Below, one piece after another: positions 35,138-45,631 of a stretch of DNA of 64,000 nt (the stretch's first letter is position 1; the number at the start of each line of letters is the position of its first letter). The notes under the pieces are model-generated. The model made no database searches. It was not told where the DNA came from and saw only the letters and a program-made list of their open reading frames with translations. A program made the translations under genes and the position numbers. Location: the NCBI GenBank assembly GCA_050247255.1, contig JBFWUM010000010.1, forward strand, positions 23,836 to 87,835. Reading direction: 5' to 3'. This DNA is from JBFWUM01 sp050247255 (lineage in GTDB: Bacteria; Acidobacteriota; Vicinamibacteria; Vicinamibacterales; UBA2999).

Positions 35138-36207
35138 CCGTGCTGGTCGCGCTGGCCGGCGCGATCCTCCTCCTTGCCTGGCCCGCGGCGGCGCAGACAA
35201 CGCGCGCATCGGCTGTCGCGCTGGACACCGCCGTCGCCCTGGACACCACGATCGACGAGGACGGCAACGCGTCCACGGGCCTGAGCGCCGATGCGCAGGC
35301 GTCGGTGGCGATCACCGGCACCCTGCAGGTCATGGTGCGGCCGTTCCTGCAGCGGCAGGGGAACGGCGACTGGAACGCGCAAGTCTGGGTTGCCGGCCTG
35401 CGCTACGAGCGGCCTGGGGACCTCGGCGTGCGGGTCGACGCGGGACTGATCCCGTCGCCGATCGGCCTTGCCAACCTGACGCTGCGGCCGCACCTCAACC
35501 CGACCATCTCGCAACCGTCGTCGCTCTTCACGCCGCTGCCGCCTGTAGCCCTGCCGATGCCGCGGACGACGCTGCTTGGGCCCGTGTACCCGGTGGGCGT
35601 GTCGGTGACGGCCTCGACGCTGCGCTGGGACGCGCGGGCGGCGGTGATCGACACGTCGCCGGTGCGCACACGCCGTGTGTTTGCGGACGATACGCCGCCC
35701 AATCCGCCGCGCTTTGCCACCGTGGTCATCGGCGGCGGCGTGACCCCGGTGGTGGGACTCCGGATCGGTGCGTCGCTGTCACATGGCGGGTGGATGAAGC
35801 CCGGCGAGACCCTGGCCGGCGGGCGCGCAGCTGACGCGACGGTCGTGACCGTCGAGGGTGAGTTCTCCTATCGCTACACGCGGGTCGTCGCCGAGTGGAT
35901 CCGCGCTCGCCTGGAAACCGGGTCTGGCGGAGCGTTGATCGCGGACGGCTTCTACGTGCAGGCGCAGCAGACGCTGGCGCCGCGCTGGTTCGTCGCCGGC
36001 CGCGTTGAACGCATGGATGCCCCCGCGGCCTCGCCGGTGGACGACATCATCCGGCAGCAGTTCACGGGGGTGGAGGAAACCGTCGGCTACCGCCTGCTTC
36101 CGGAGGTGACGATCCGCGTCAGCCATCGGGCCCGCGAAGGCTTCGGCGTCCGCGGCTTCAGCCACACGGCGGCGGTGTCGGTGGTGTTCTGGAAGCGCTG
36201 GTTCTAA
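35134..36207 (+). CDS. Porin-like outer-membrane protein
   Basis: 357 residues. Signal peptide VTVLVALAGAILLLAWPAAA, then a strand-rich chain with alternating hydrophobic residues (VWVAGLRYERPGDLGVRVDA, FSYRYTRVVAEWIRARLE, RWFVAGRVERMDAP) ending in an aromatic residue (SVVFWKRWF), the hallmark of a 14-18-strand barrel. GTG at 35134 overlaps the cupredoxin stop (GTGA); GTG 35140 is an alternative. Context suggests it admits a metal or small solute used by the cupredoxin/HupE group. Its stop shares bases with the HupE stop. Confidence 0.75.
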   Translation: MTVLVALAGAILLLAWPAAAQTTRASAVALDTAVALDTTIDEDGNASTGLSADAQASVAITGTLQVMVRPFLQRQGNGDWNAQVWVAGLRYERPGDLGVRVDAGLIPSPIGLANLTLRPHLNPTISQPSSLFTPLPPVALPMPRTTLLGPVYPVGVSVTASTLRWDARAAVIDTSPVRTRRVFADDTPPNPPRFATVVIGGGVTPVVGLRIGASLSHGGWMKPGETLAGGRAADATVVTVEGEFSYRYTRVVAEWIRARLETGSGGALIADGFYVQAQQTLAPRWFVAGRVERMDAPAASPVDDIIRQQFTGVEETVGYRLLPEVTIRVSHRAREGFGVRGFSHTAAVSVVFWKRWF

Positions 36208-37271
36208 ACGGGGAAAAACACGCGCTGGACGAACCAGTACGCGCCGGCACCGATCACGACCACCGAACCCGCATACGCCACCTTTTGCGCGACCGCGACG
36301 TTCCACCGCCGCGTCGCCGCCAGCGCTGACGCGACCACCAGCACGATCCCAAGCTGGCCAATCTCGACGCCGACATTGAAGGAGAAGAGCGACCACCCGA
36401 GCGCCTCGCGCGGCAGGCCGAACTCACGCAGCACGTAGGCGAAGCCGAACCCGTGCACGAGGCCGAAGACCAGCGCGATCCAGGCGCGCACGTCTCGCCC
36501 CTGGCCGCGCACCAGGTTGTCCGCGCCCACGAAGACAATGCTGAGCGCGATCGCCGGCTCGATGAGGCGCGCCGGCGGGGACACGATCTCGAGCGCCGCC
36601 AGCGACAGCGTGATGCTGTGGCCGATCGTGAACGCGGTGACGATCCTGACGAGGGCCGTCCAGGTGCCGCCGAGGAGCAGCAGGCCGACAAGGAACAGGA
36701 TGTGGTCGGGGCCGATCAGGATGTGCTCGATGCCCGACGGGATGAACGTCCGCATCACCGCCATCGCGCCCTGCGTGGTCCCGGCGAAGTAGGTCCGCGC
36801 CGTCGAGGACTGCGAGAAGACGAACTGCTGCCGCAGCGCCGTGTCCTCGTAGACGTTGACGAACGACTGGTGGAGCGGGTCGTACGGAAACAGCGACGGC
36901 TGCAGGGTCAGGCTGCCGGGACGCGCCGCCGCCAGGCGGAAGCGCAGGCGAATCGCCTGCTGCGGGGCCATCGGCTCGGCGGTGCCCCAGTCGGGAACCA
37001 TCAGCCGGCCGTCGGCGCGGATGTTGAACCGCGGCCCGAGCAGCGCCCCGATGGCGACGCGCTGCTCGTCGAGAAAGCCCTGCTCGAGCAGGCGCTCCTG
37101 CGGCACGTTCAGGTCGTGCGCCACGTCGTAGATATGCACGACCACGGAGCCGTCGATGACCTGATCGCGGATGACCAGGTCGATATAGGAGAACGGCGCC
37201 GGGTGCGCGGCCACCGGCGCGGCGGCGCCGGCGAGGCAGACGAGCGCCAGGAACAGGCGGCGGAGGATCAC
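36204..37271 (-). CDS. HupE/UreJ-family membrane protein
   Basis: 355 residues. Signal-like start, a periplasmic beta-domain (residues 20-170), then six membrane helices with the HupE/UreJ signature GIEHILIGPDHILFLVG and GHSITLSLA, and HGFGFA. Small HupE/UreJ proteins move nickel or cobalt; this larger form with an N-terminal domain is common in environmental bacteria and its metal is unproven. GTG start with TAAAAT 6 nt upstream. Convergent with the porin gene. Confidence 0.85.
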   Translation of the reverse strand: MILRRLFLALVCLAGAAAPVAAHPAPFSYIDLVIRDQVIDGSVVVHIYDVAHDLNVPQERLLEQGFLDEQRVAIGALLGPRFNIRADGRLMVPDWGTAEPMAPQQAIRLRFRLAAARPGSLTLQPSLFPYDPLHQSFVNVYEDTALRQQFVFSQSSTARTYFAGTTQGAMAVMRTFIPSGIEHILIGPDHILFLVGLLLLGGTWTALVRIVTAFTIGHSITLSLAALEIVSPPARLIEPAIALSIVFVGADNLVRGQGRDVRAWIALVFGLVHGFGFAYVLREFGLPREALGWSLFSFNVGVEIGQLGIVLVVASALAATRRWNVAVAQKVAYAGSVVVIGAGAYWFVQRVFFPV

Positions 37272-37277
37272 GCGGGC

Positions 37278-37283
37278 ATTTTA
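37278..37283 (-). promoter_or_regulatory. Possible -10 element of the hupE-like gene
   Basis: TAAAAT on the minus strand 6 nt before the GTG start, overlapping the stop of the L,D-transpeptidase gene. No Shine-Dalgarno. Leaderless pattern. Confidence 0.35.
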
Positions 37284-38675
37284 ATGTGCCGCCCGAATTC
37301 GCGCATGCGCCGCGTCGATGTCGTAGGGATCGTCCGTATAAATGACGCCGCCGTCGGCATCCACCCACGCCGTCCAGTAGCCAATGTGGACCGGCAGCCG
37401 GTCCTTCAGGGTAATCGCCTGCTCCCGCTCGGCGCCCATCGCCGACGTGATCTTCCCGCGCGTCCATTCCGGGCGGTCGCGCAGCACGTATTCGGCGAGC
37501 GCGACCGGGTTCTCGACGCGGATGCAGCCGTGACTCAGCGCCCGTTCGTCTCGGGCGAACAGCCGGTCGGTCGGGGTGTCGTGCAGGTAGACGTTGAAAT
37601 GGTTCGGGAAGATGAACTTCACCAGGCCGAGCGCATTCTCGGGCCCGGGCGCCTGCCGCAGCCGGATCCCCTCGATGGACCCTTCGTCGGACCAGTCGAT
37701 CCCCTCGGCGTCGACCACCTCGCCGTTCGTGCCGACCGCCTCGAGGTTGTTGCGGCGCAGGTAGTCAGGGTCGGAGGCGAGCCGCGGCAGCGTCTCTTCC
37801 ATGAGGATGCTTTCCGGAATGTTCCAGTACGGGCTGAAGACCACGTAGGTCATCTCGTCGCTGAAGAGCGGCGTCGGAGTATCAGGCGCGCCGACGATGA
37901 CCCGCATCGCCAGCGTTGACTTCTCACCCTCGACGACCTGCATCTGGTAGCCAGGCACGTTGATCAGCACGTAGCGGTCGCCGAGGTCGCGCGGCGCCCA
38001 CCGCCACCGCTCCAGGTTCATCTTCAGCCGCTCGGCGTTGCCCTGCGGGTTCTCGAACTCCCGCACGAGCGCCGCCTGCAGTCCGCGATACTGCGGGTGG
38101 ACCGGCGCCAGGGTCTCGAGCGACTCGCGAATATCGCCCGAGTCGAGCGCGCTGGCGAGCCGCGCGGCCAGGTCTTCCTCCTTGGGCTCGACCAGCCAGT
38201 TTGCATACACCTGCCGCGCCCGCGCGCCCCAGGCGAGCAGGTCGGCTGCGTAATGCAGGTAGGCAAAGGTCAGCTTCGCATCCAGCTCCGGGACGATAGC
38301 CGGGTCGAACTGCGTGCCGCGGAACCGGCGCTGCGATTCGTCGCGCAGGCGTTCGAACTCCGCCACGCCGTAGTCGTCAGGATCCAGCCCGTGCTTCACC
38401 GAGTACCGGAGTTCCGAGATCAGGCTGGCGAACGCCTGCGTCGGCTCGACGCCGTCGATCCAGGCCGGCACGAACCCGCGCGATGCATAGAACTCGCGCT
38501 CGATGGCCCAGAGCTGCGTGTTGAGACGGGTGGGTTCAATCCACTCCGGCGTTTCGGCGACCAGCGCTTCGACTGCAGGTGCATGCCGGGTGTTGTCGAC
38601 GCTGCTGCAGGCAGCGGCAACGAACAGCACAACGATGATCGCGATGGGGGAAACACGTCGACCGAGCAGGCTCAT
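37281..38675 (-). CDS. L,D-transpeptidase (YcbB-like lipoprotein)
   Basis: 464 residues. The lipoprotein signal is MSLLGRRVSPIAIIVVLFVA followed by the lipobox AAC. The middle is a helical scaffold (residues 60-240) as in the YcbB/LdtD group, and the YkuD catalytic domain carries HDTPTDRLFARDERALSHGC and the IRVENP tail with nucleophile cysteine. It makes 3-3 cross-links in peptidoglycan or attaches proteins to it. The ATG overlaps the stop of the FRG gene (ATGA), so both are one transcription unit. Confidence 0.92.
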   Translation of the reverse strand: MSLLGRRVSPIAIIVVLFVAAACSSVDNTRHAPAVEALVAETPEWIEPTRLNTQLWAIEREFYASRGFVPAWIDGVEPTQAFASLISELRYSVKHGLDPDDYGVAEFERLRDESQRRFRGTQFDPAIVPELDAKLTFAYLHYAADLLAWGARARQVYANWLVEPKEEDLAARLASALDSGDIRESLETLAPVHPQYRGLQAALVREFENPQGNAERLKMNLERWRWAPRDLGDRYVLINVPGYQMQVVEGEKSTLAMRVIVGAPDTPTPLFSDEMTYVVFSPYWNIPESILMEETLPRLASDPDYLRRNNLEAVGTNGEVVDAEGIDWSDEGSIEGIRLRQAPGPENALGLVKFIFPNHFNVYLHDTPTDRLFARDERALSHGCIRVENPVALAEYVLRDRPEWTRGKITSAMGAEREQAITLKDRLPVHIGYWTAWVDADGGVIYTDDPYDIDAAHARIRAAH

Positions 38676-39493
38676 GCCCGATCGGACTGCAACGTCGATA
38701 CCTTCGGCCTCGGCAGATAGTAACGCTCGAGCCAGCGGCTGAGGCCGTCGAGGCCTGGAAAGAGGGTGCGCTCGTTGATGTTTGCCTGGTCGAGCTTGTC
38801 GCGCACCTCCCACTTGAGCTCGCGCGGGACGACGACCCTGCGGCAGAGGTCGGGATGCTCGTCGAGCCAGTCACCGAGGGATGCGGTCGGCCCCGGCATC
38901 AGCGAGAACAGGGCGAACTGGTTGACGATCCGCGCGTCGAGCGACGGCGGCTCCATGAAGACGACAAACGGATCGCGCGACAGCAGGTCGAATTCGCGCA
39001 GCGAGGCGAACTGGTCGAGCATCTCGATGGTGAACGTCTGCGACTGCTCCTCGTCGAGCATGGCGCGCAGGCGCTTCGGCAGCCGCGTGTTCGCCTGGAC
39101 GAAATTGACACACCAGACGACCCCGTCCACGTCGAAGTGTGCCGGCACTTCGGTGGCGAAGTGCAGCGCGATCAGCGGCGAGTAGGTCCAGTCGACCAGC
39201 CGCGTCGGCAGGCCGTGGTGCTGCGCGAGGGCGAGCCAGTGCCAGATCGAGTCGTCCCCCTGGGCGCTCTGCGCGTGGGCGTACTTGCGGAAGTTCCGCA
39301 GCAGCGCGAGCTCGAGCCGTCTGATGTCGCCATGCTCGCCGGCCAGCCGCACCAGGCTCGTTGACAGGTCGTGCTGCGTGCTCGAGAGGCCGCGGAACGC
39401 GAAGGGGGAACGGAAGCGCTGGAGCTCCGGGCTCCAGTCGCCCTCGAACAGCTGCTCGAGCAGTTCGGTCCAGCTGCGCGCGCGCGGTTCCAC
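38672..39493 (-). CDS. FRG-domain protein
   Basis: 273 residues, cytosolic. The FRG domain is recognisable from FAFRGLSSTQHDLSTSL (FRG triad), the HHGLPTRLVDWTYSPLIALHF segment, and the C-terminal NINERTLFPGLDGLSRWLER, the usual order in this family. FRG proteins are widespread and poorly understood; some occur in toxin or phage-defence contexts. Here it lies in an operon with an L,D-transpeptidase and next to a repeat-bounded S23 cassette. GTG start inferred; no strong Shine-Dalgarno. Confidence 0.85.
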   Translation of the reverse strand: MEPRARSWTELLEQLFEGDWSPELQRFRSPFAFRGLSSTQHDLSTSLVRLAGEHGDIRRLELALLRNFRKYAHAQSAQGDDSIWHWLALAQHHGLPTRLVDWTYSPLIALHFATEVPAHFDVDGVVWCVNFVQANTRLPKRLRAMLDEEQSQTFTIEMLDQFASLREFDLLSRDPFVVFMEPPSLDARIVNQFALFSLMPGPTASLGDWLDEHPDLCRRVVVPRELKWEVRDKLDQANINERTLFPGLDGLSRWLERYYLPRPKVSTLQSDRA

Positions 39494-39523
39494 GCCGCGG
39501 CGCGTGCACGTCGCGTTCCGCAG

Positions 39524-39544
39524 GGCGCCCCTTTACGGGGCGCC
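39524..39544. repeat. REP-like palindrome between SDR and FRG genes
   Basis: GGCGCCCC-TTTAC-GGGGCGCC, an 8-bp stem, 5-nt loop, ending on the first base of the SDR stop codon. The same hairpin with one changed base pair and opposite orientation sits inside the dinG-like gene (44379-44399). It could also terminate or stabilise the SDR transcript. Confidence 0.75.
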
Positions 39545-40371
39545 TAGGTGTGCCGGTACGACCTCGCCGCGCGCCGGTTTACGGCTGAGACGATCCCCTG
39601 CGGCATGGTCCGGACCAGCCACGCCAGCAGCCGGTTGACACCGCCGGTCACGTAGATCGACGTCCCGCCAGCGTTCGCCGCATACCCTTCGCGCGCAACG
39701 TCCGCCGCGTCCATCCAGAGCAGCGTCGGCAGGCGGCTCACCGAGTCGCGCGTACCGGTGACATCGTGGAACTCGCTGAGGGTGAAGCCCGGACACACCG
39801 CCGTCACCAGCACTCCCTGGCCGCGCACTTCATGGGCGAGCGCCTCCGAGAACTTGATCACGAATGCCTTCGACGCGCCGTACAAGGTGTGCCCGGCCGG
39901 CGCCGGCACCAGCCCCGCCAGCGACGCGACGTTGAGGATCCGGCCGTGGCCGCGCGCGACCATGGCCGGCAGCAGGCGATACGTGAGCTCGGCCACCGCG
40001 ACCACCATCACGGTGAGGAAGTCGGCATGCCGCTGCCACGGACTCTTCAGGAACGCGCCCGGCACTCCGTAGCCGGCGTTGTTCACCAGCGCATCGATGG
40101 CGATGGCACGCGCCTCGAGCTCCTCGCACAGCCGCCGCGGCGCATCCGCCTGCGACAGGTCCGCCGTGATCACGTGCACCGTGCGCCCGTACGCCTGCCG
40201 CAGCCGCGCCGCGACCCCCTCGAGCCGATCGCGACGCCGCGCGACCAGCACCAGGTCGTAGCCATCGGCCGCGAAGACCTCGGCAAACGCCTCGCCGATG
40301 CCGGAGGAGGAGCCGGTCACGAGGCAGGTTCTCGGGTGCTTGGGTTCTCGGGTGCTCGGGTTCCGGTTCAT
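39544..40371 (-). CDS. SDR-family oxidoreductase with repeat-encoded N-terminus
   Basis: 275 residues. Rossmann motif TGSSSGIG, NNAGYG, catalytic serine in NVASLAGL and YGASK. This is a classical short-chain dehydrogenase of the DltE/YqjQ-like type; substrate unknown. The first 15 residues (MNRNPSTREPKHPRT) are encoded entirely by the left inverted repeat of the S23 cassette, and no other start before the Rossmann strand exists. Either the insertion replaced the native 5' end or the gene uses a repeat-derived start. Confidence 0.88.
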   Translation of the reverse strand: MNRNPSTREPKHPRTCLVTGSSSGIGEAFAEVFAADGYDLVLVARRRDRLEGVAARLRQAYGRTVHVITADLSQADAPRRLCEELEARAIAIDALVNNAGYGVPGAFLKSPWQRHADFLTVMVVAVAELTYRLLPAMVARGHGRILNVASLAGLVPAPAGHTLYGASKAFVIKFSEALAHEVRGQGVLVTAVCPGFTLSEFHDVTGTRDSVSRLPTLLWMDAADVAREGYAANAGGTSIYVTGGVNRLLAWLVRTMPQGIVSAVNRRAARSYRHT

Positions 40372-40402
40372 GGGTTCGGGTTCAAGGGTTCACGGGTGGT
40401 TC

Positions 40403-40475
<73 letters not shown>

Positions 40476-40580
40476 GCCAATCTCCGGGGCGGTCAACGTG
40501 GCGCGAATCGCGCCCCCGGCAGCGTCACACGCGAATTTGCCCGGATTTGCCTCGGGGGAGGTTCTTGCACCCGGTTGAGC

Positions 40581-40982
40581 ATGGCCGGTGCCCGCTCTTT
40601 CGATCAACTCGATGCCTGGAAGCTCGCCAACGGCCTGAAAGTTGGCGTCTACCTTCTGATCAGCCGACCCGCAGTCGAACGCGATGCCGAGTTCCGTAAT
40701 CAGCTGCGGAATGCCGCGGCGTCAGCGCCCCGAAACATCGCTGAAGGGTTCGGCCGATTCCAGCCAGGCGAGTTCGCCCAGTATCTACGCGTCGCGAATG
40801 GTTCCCTGATGGAGACATCGAATCACCTACAGGATGGAAAGGACCGAGGGTACTTCTCGGACGACGACATTCAACCGCTGCTCACCCTCGCCAGGCGCTC
40901 GTCCGCCGCGACGACGCGGCTCATTCGCTATCTGCGAACCCCAAGGGCCGCCCGAGCCGCCGCCCGCCCTCCGAACCCATGA
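40581..40982 (+). CDS. S23-type four-helix bundle protein
   Basis: 133 residues: FDQLDAWKLANGLKVGVY opens the fold, then NQLRNAAASAPRNIAEGFGR, the most conserved segment of the S23 / TIGR02436 four-helix family, then EFAQYLRVANGSLMETSNHL and a last helix. Family members were first found in 23S rRNA intervening sequences and are related to the Avd accessory protein of diversity-generating retroelements; they are basic and form pentameric barrels. Here the gene is the sole content of an inverted-repeat cassette. The last residues are encoded by the right arm. No reverse transcriptase is nearby. Confidence 0.88.
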   Translation: MAGARSFDQLDAWKLANGLKVGVYLLISRPAVERDAEFRNQLRNAAASAPRNIAEGFGRFQPGEFAQYLRVANGSLMETSNHLQDGKDRGYFSDDDIQPLLTLARRSSAATTRLIRYLRTPRAARAAARPPNP

Positions 40983-41056
40983 ACCACCCATGAACCCAAG
41001 AACCCGAACCCAAGAACCGGCACCCGAGCACCCGAGAACCCAAGCACCCGAGAACC

Positions 41057-42226
41057 CTATTCCACTCTTCGCAAAATCATGCACTTCAAGTAATACGTCT
41101 CCGGCACCCCGACCAGCACCGGGTGGTCGCGCCCCTGCATCCGCTTCTCGACCAGGGTGACCGGCACGTGGCTGTCGATCGATGCGTCGTGCAGGGCGGC
41201 GGCGAACATCTCCTCGTTCACGTTGTACGAGCAGCTGCAGGTGACCAGCACGCCGCCGGGCGTCAGCAGCCGCATGGCGCGCAGGTTGATCTCCTTGTAG
41301 CCGGCGAGGGCGTTGGGCACGGACGCCTTGTTCTTCGCGAACGCCGGCGGGTCGAGCACGATCGTGTCGTAGCGCGCGCCCTCTCGCTCCAGCCGGCGGA
41401 GCTCGTCGAAGACGTTGGCCTCGCGCGCTTCGAGGTGCGGGATGCCGTTGCGCGCGGCGTTGATCCGGATGCGCTCCACGGCGTCGGCCGAAATATCGAG
41501 CGCCTCGGCGCTCTCGCACTGGGGCGCCAGCCGCAGCGCGAAGCCGCCGTTGTAGCTGAAGCAGTCGAGCAGCCGCCCGCGCGCGTAGCGCGCTGCCGCC
41601 TCGCGGTTCTCCCGCTGGTCGAGGAACAGCCCGGTCTTCTGCCCCTTGCGCAGATCCACCTCGTAGGTGACCGGCCCTTCGCGCACGACGACGGCGTCGG
41701 GGATCTCGCCGTGCAGCACGGCGACCGTCTGGTCGAGCCCTTCAAGGGCCCGCACCTTCGGATCGTTCCTGGCCAGGATGCCGGCCGGCGCCAGGATCTC
41801 GACGAGCATCCGGGTGATCGCGGGCAACAGCCGATCGGTGCCCTGGGAGAGCGCCTGGACCACCACGTGGTCCGCATACCGATCGACGACCAGCGACGGC
41901 AGCAGGTCGCCTTCGCCGTGCACGATCCGGTAAGCGGTCGCGTCGAGCTGCAGCGTCTCGCGGTAGGCGATGGCGCGCTCGAGGCGCTGACGGATGAGCG
42001 CCTCGTCGGCGGGCGCGTCGCCGCGCGTCAGCATCCTGAGCGGAATCTGCGATCGATCGCTGAAGAACGCGTGGCCGATTGTGCGACGCCGCGGCCCGAT
42101 CACCGCAACAATCGCGCCGGGCTCGGCGCGGACGTCAACGACATCCGCGCGATAGATCCACGGGTGCCCGCTGCGCACGCGCTGCTCGCCTCGAGCGGTG
42201 ACGACAACGAAAGGCTCAATGCCCAA
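41057..42226 (-). CDS. rlmI: 23S rRNA m5C1962 methyltransferase RlmI-like
   Basis: 389 residues. An N-terminal PUA domain (RVRSGHPWIYRADVVDV) is followed by the class I methyltransferase fold with CFSYNGGFALRLA, the catalytic DPPAFAKNK and CSCSYNV motifs of the RlmI/YccW family. It methylates cytosine in 23S rRNA. Its first codons (MGIEP) lie within a heptamer repeat array, and its TAG stop directly follows the S23 cassette. The core starts at residue 7, so a downstream start is hard to find. Confidence 0.9.
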   Translation of the reverse strand: MGIEPFVVVTARGEQRVRSGHPWIYRADVVDVRAEPGAIVAVIGPRRRTIGHAFFSDRSQIPLRMLTRGDAPADEALIRQRLERAIAYRETLQLDATAYRIVHGEGDLLPSLVVDRYADHVVVQALSQGTDRLLPAITRMLVEILAPAGILARNDPKVRALEGLDQTVAVLHGEIPDAVVVREGPVTYEVDLRKGQKTGLFLDQRENREAAARYARGRLLDCFSYNGGFALRLAPQCESAEALDISADAVERIRINAARNGIPHLEAREANVFDELRRLEREGARYDTIVLDPPAFAKNKASVPNALAGYKEINLRAMRLLTPGGVLVTCSCSYNVNEEMFAAALHDASIDSHVPVTLVEKRMQGRDHPVLVGVPETYYLKCMILRRVE

Positions 42227-42307
42227 TGCTCAATGCTCAATGCTCAATGACAAAGGGCTCCGTGCCGTTTTGCCATTGGGCATTGGGCATTGAGCCTTGG
42301 GCATTGA
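42211..42307. repeat. Inverted heptamer-repeat element (copy F)
   Basis: Leftward GCTCAAT/GCCCAAT heptamers (42211-42247) and rightward ATTGGGC/ATTGAGC heptamers (42273-42307) flank a core containing ACAAAGGGCTCCGTGCCG. Core and arms match the element at 6959-7060. It overlaps the start of rlmI and sits directly before glyA. Confidence 0.8.
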
Positions 42308-42310
42308 TAG

Positions 42311-42316
42311 TACAAT
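42311..42316 (+). promoter_or_regulatory. Possible -10 element of glyA
   Basis: TACAAT 9 nt before the glyA ATG; the intervening TTCTCCTCT is pyrimidine-rich, so no Shine-Dalgarno. Short-leader or leaderless mRNA likely. Confidence 0.4.
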
Positions 42317-42325
42317 TTCTCCTCT

Positions 42326-43600
<1,275 letters not shown>

Positions 43601-44378
43601 CTCCGCTCGTCGCGGCGTCGTTTGCCGCGGACGGCGCGCTCGCCCGTGCCGTCGACGGCTACGAGGCGCGCGAGGGGCAGCGGGCGATGGCCGCTGCCGT
43701 GGCCGATGCCATCGAGCACGGCGGGACGCTGCTCGCCGAAGCCGGGACGGGCACCGGCAAGACGCTCGCCTACCTGATCCCCGCGATCCTGAGCCGGCAG
43801 CGGGTGCTGGTCTCCACCGGGACGAAGAACCTCCAGGAACAGATCTTCTTCAAGGACCTCCCGGCCCTGCGCGAGGCGCTCGGTGTGCCCTTCACGGCGA
43901 CGCTGATGAAAGGGCGCAGCAACTACCTGTGCCTGCACCGCTGGGAGCTGTTCCAGGCGCAGGCGCCGGACGCGCTGACCTCGTTCGTGCCGATGGAGCT
44001 GATTCGCTCGTGGGCCAGGCGCACGGAAACCGGAGACCGCGCCGAGCTGCGCGACCTGCCCGACGACTTTCCCACGTGGAAGGAGATTGCCGCCGACGCC
44101 GAGACGTGCCTGGGCGCCGAGTGCCCGCGCTACGGCGACTGCTTCGTCACGCTGATGCGCCAGCGCGCCGCCGAATCGGACGTCGTCATCGTCAACCACC
44201 ACCTGCTGTGCGCCGATGCGGCGGTGCGGCACGGCGACTACGGCGAGGTCATTCCATCGACGTCCACGGTGGTGATAGACGAGGCGCACCAGCTCGAAGA
44301 CGTCGCGACGCAGTACTTCGGCGTGGCGGTGAGCAGCTCTCGAATCGAGGAACTGGTCCGCGATGCGGCACGGATCGC

Positions 44379-44399
44379 GGCACCCCGTAAAGGGGTGCC
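44379..44399. repeat. REP-like palindrome inside the dinG-like gene
   Basis: GGCACCCC-GTAAA-GGGGTGCC, 8-bp stem. Its loop is the reverse complement of the loop of the 39524-39544 palindrome and the stems differ by one pair. 21 nt, keeps the frame. Confidence 0.75.
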
Positions 44400-45631
44400 C
44401 TACGGAGACTGGGACCGCGCCGTCGAGCGCGTGGCGGATCGATCCCGCACGTTCTTCGGCGGGCTGGCGATGGCCCGGATGGCCGGGCAGGTGGCCGATG
44501 CCCGCGCGCGCTATACGCCGGACTCGCTCGCCGACCACTTCGCGGCCGGCATGATGCTCGCCGGCGCGCTCGAGGGGCTCGAGGCCACGGCCGCCCTTGC
44601 CGCCCAGCGCAAAGACGATGACGCCGGCGAGGCGACCGCTGACGCGGCGGACCTGCGGGAGGCGTACGCAGCCGTCCAGCGCCGTGCCGGCGAGCTGCGC
44701 ACCGACCTGCGCTTCCTGATGCGCGCCGATGACGACGACTTCGTCTACTTCCTCGAGGCGCGCGGCCGCGGGCTGCTGCTGCGCGCGTCGCCGATCGACG
44801 TCTCCCGCATCGTGCAGCAGGCCCTCTTCTCGCGGATGCGCGCCGTCATCCTCACGTCGGCGACGCTCACGGTCGACGGCTCCTTCTCCTACGTGCGCGA
44901 GCGGCTCGGCATCCGCGATGCCCAGGAGATCCGGGTGCCGTCGGAGTTCGATTACCGGCAGCAGGCGCTGCTGTACCTGCCGCGGCGCATGCCGCCGCCC
45001 AGGGCGCCGAACTTCAGCGAAGCGGCCGCCCGCGAGGTCATCGAGATCCTCAGGCGTTCGCGCGGCCGGGCCTTCGTCCTGTTCACCAGCTACGCCGTGC
45101 TGCGCGACGTCCAGCAGTTCGTCGAGATGGCGCTCGAGTATCCGATCCTGGTGCAGGGGACGGCGCCGCGATCGACGCTGATCGAGCAGTTCCGGGCCAC
45201 CCCCAACGCCGTGCTGCTGGCGACCTCCAGCTTCTGGCAGGGGGTCGACGTGGTCGGCGAGGCCCTCAGCTGCGTGATCATCGACAAGCTGCCGTTTGCC
45301 TCGCCGGGCGACCCGGTCACCGCCGCCCGCATCGACGCCTTGAAGGCGCAGGGGCGGGACGCCTTCAGTGACTACCAGGTGCCCCTGGCCATCGTGGCCC
45401 TGCAGCAGGGGCTGGGGCGCCTGCTCCGGCACCGCGGTGACCGGGGGGTGCTCGCCGTGCTGGATCCCCGGTTGCGGACCATGGGGTACGGCCGCCGTTT
45501 CCTCGGATCACTGCCGCCGGCGCCGGTCACCTATGATCTGGACGACGTCACCAGGTTCTTCGGTTAAACTACTCAGAGGCCTGCGGTTAACTGGGCCGTA
45601 TTTCGCACAGATTCGACAGAGGAGACTAGTT

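Noticed and set aside
40581..40982. Diversity-generating retroelement (because S23 proteins resemble Avd)
   Set aside because: No reverse transcriptase, template or variable repeat pair is visible near the gene.
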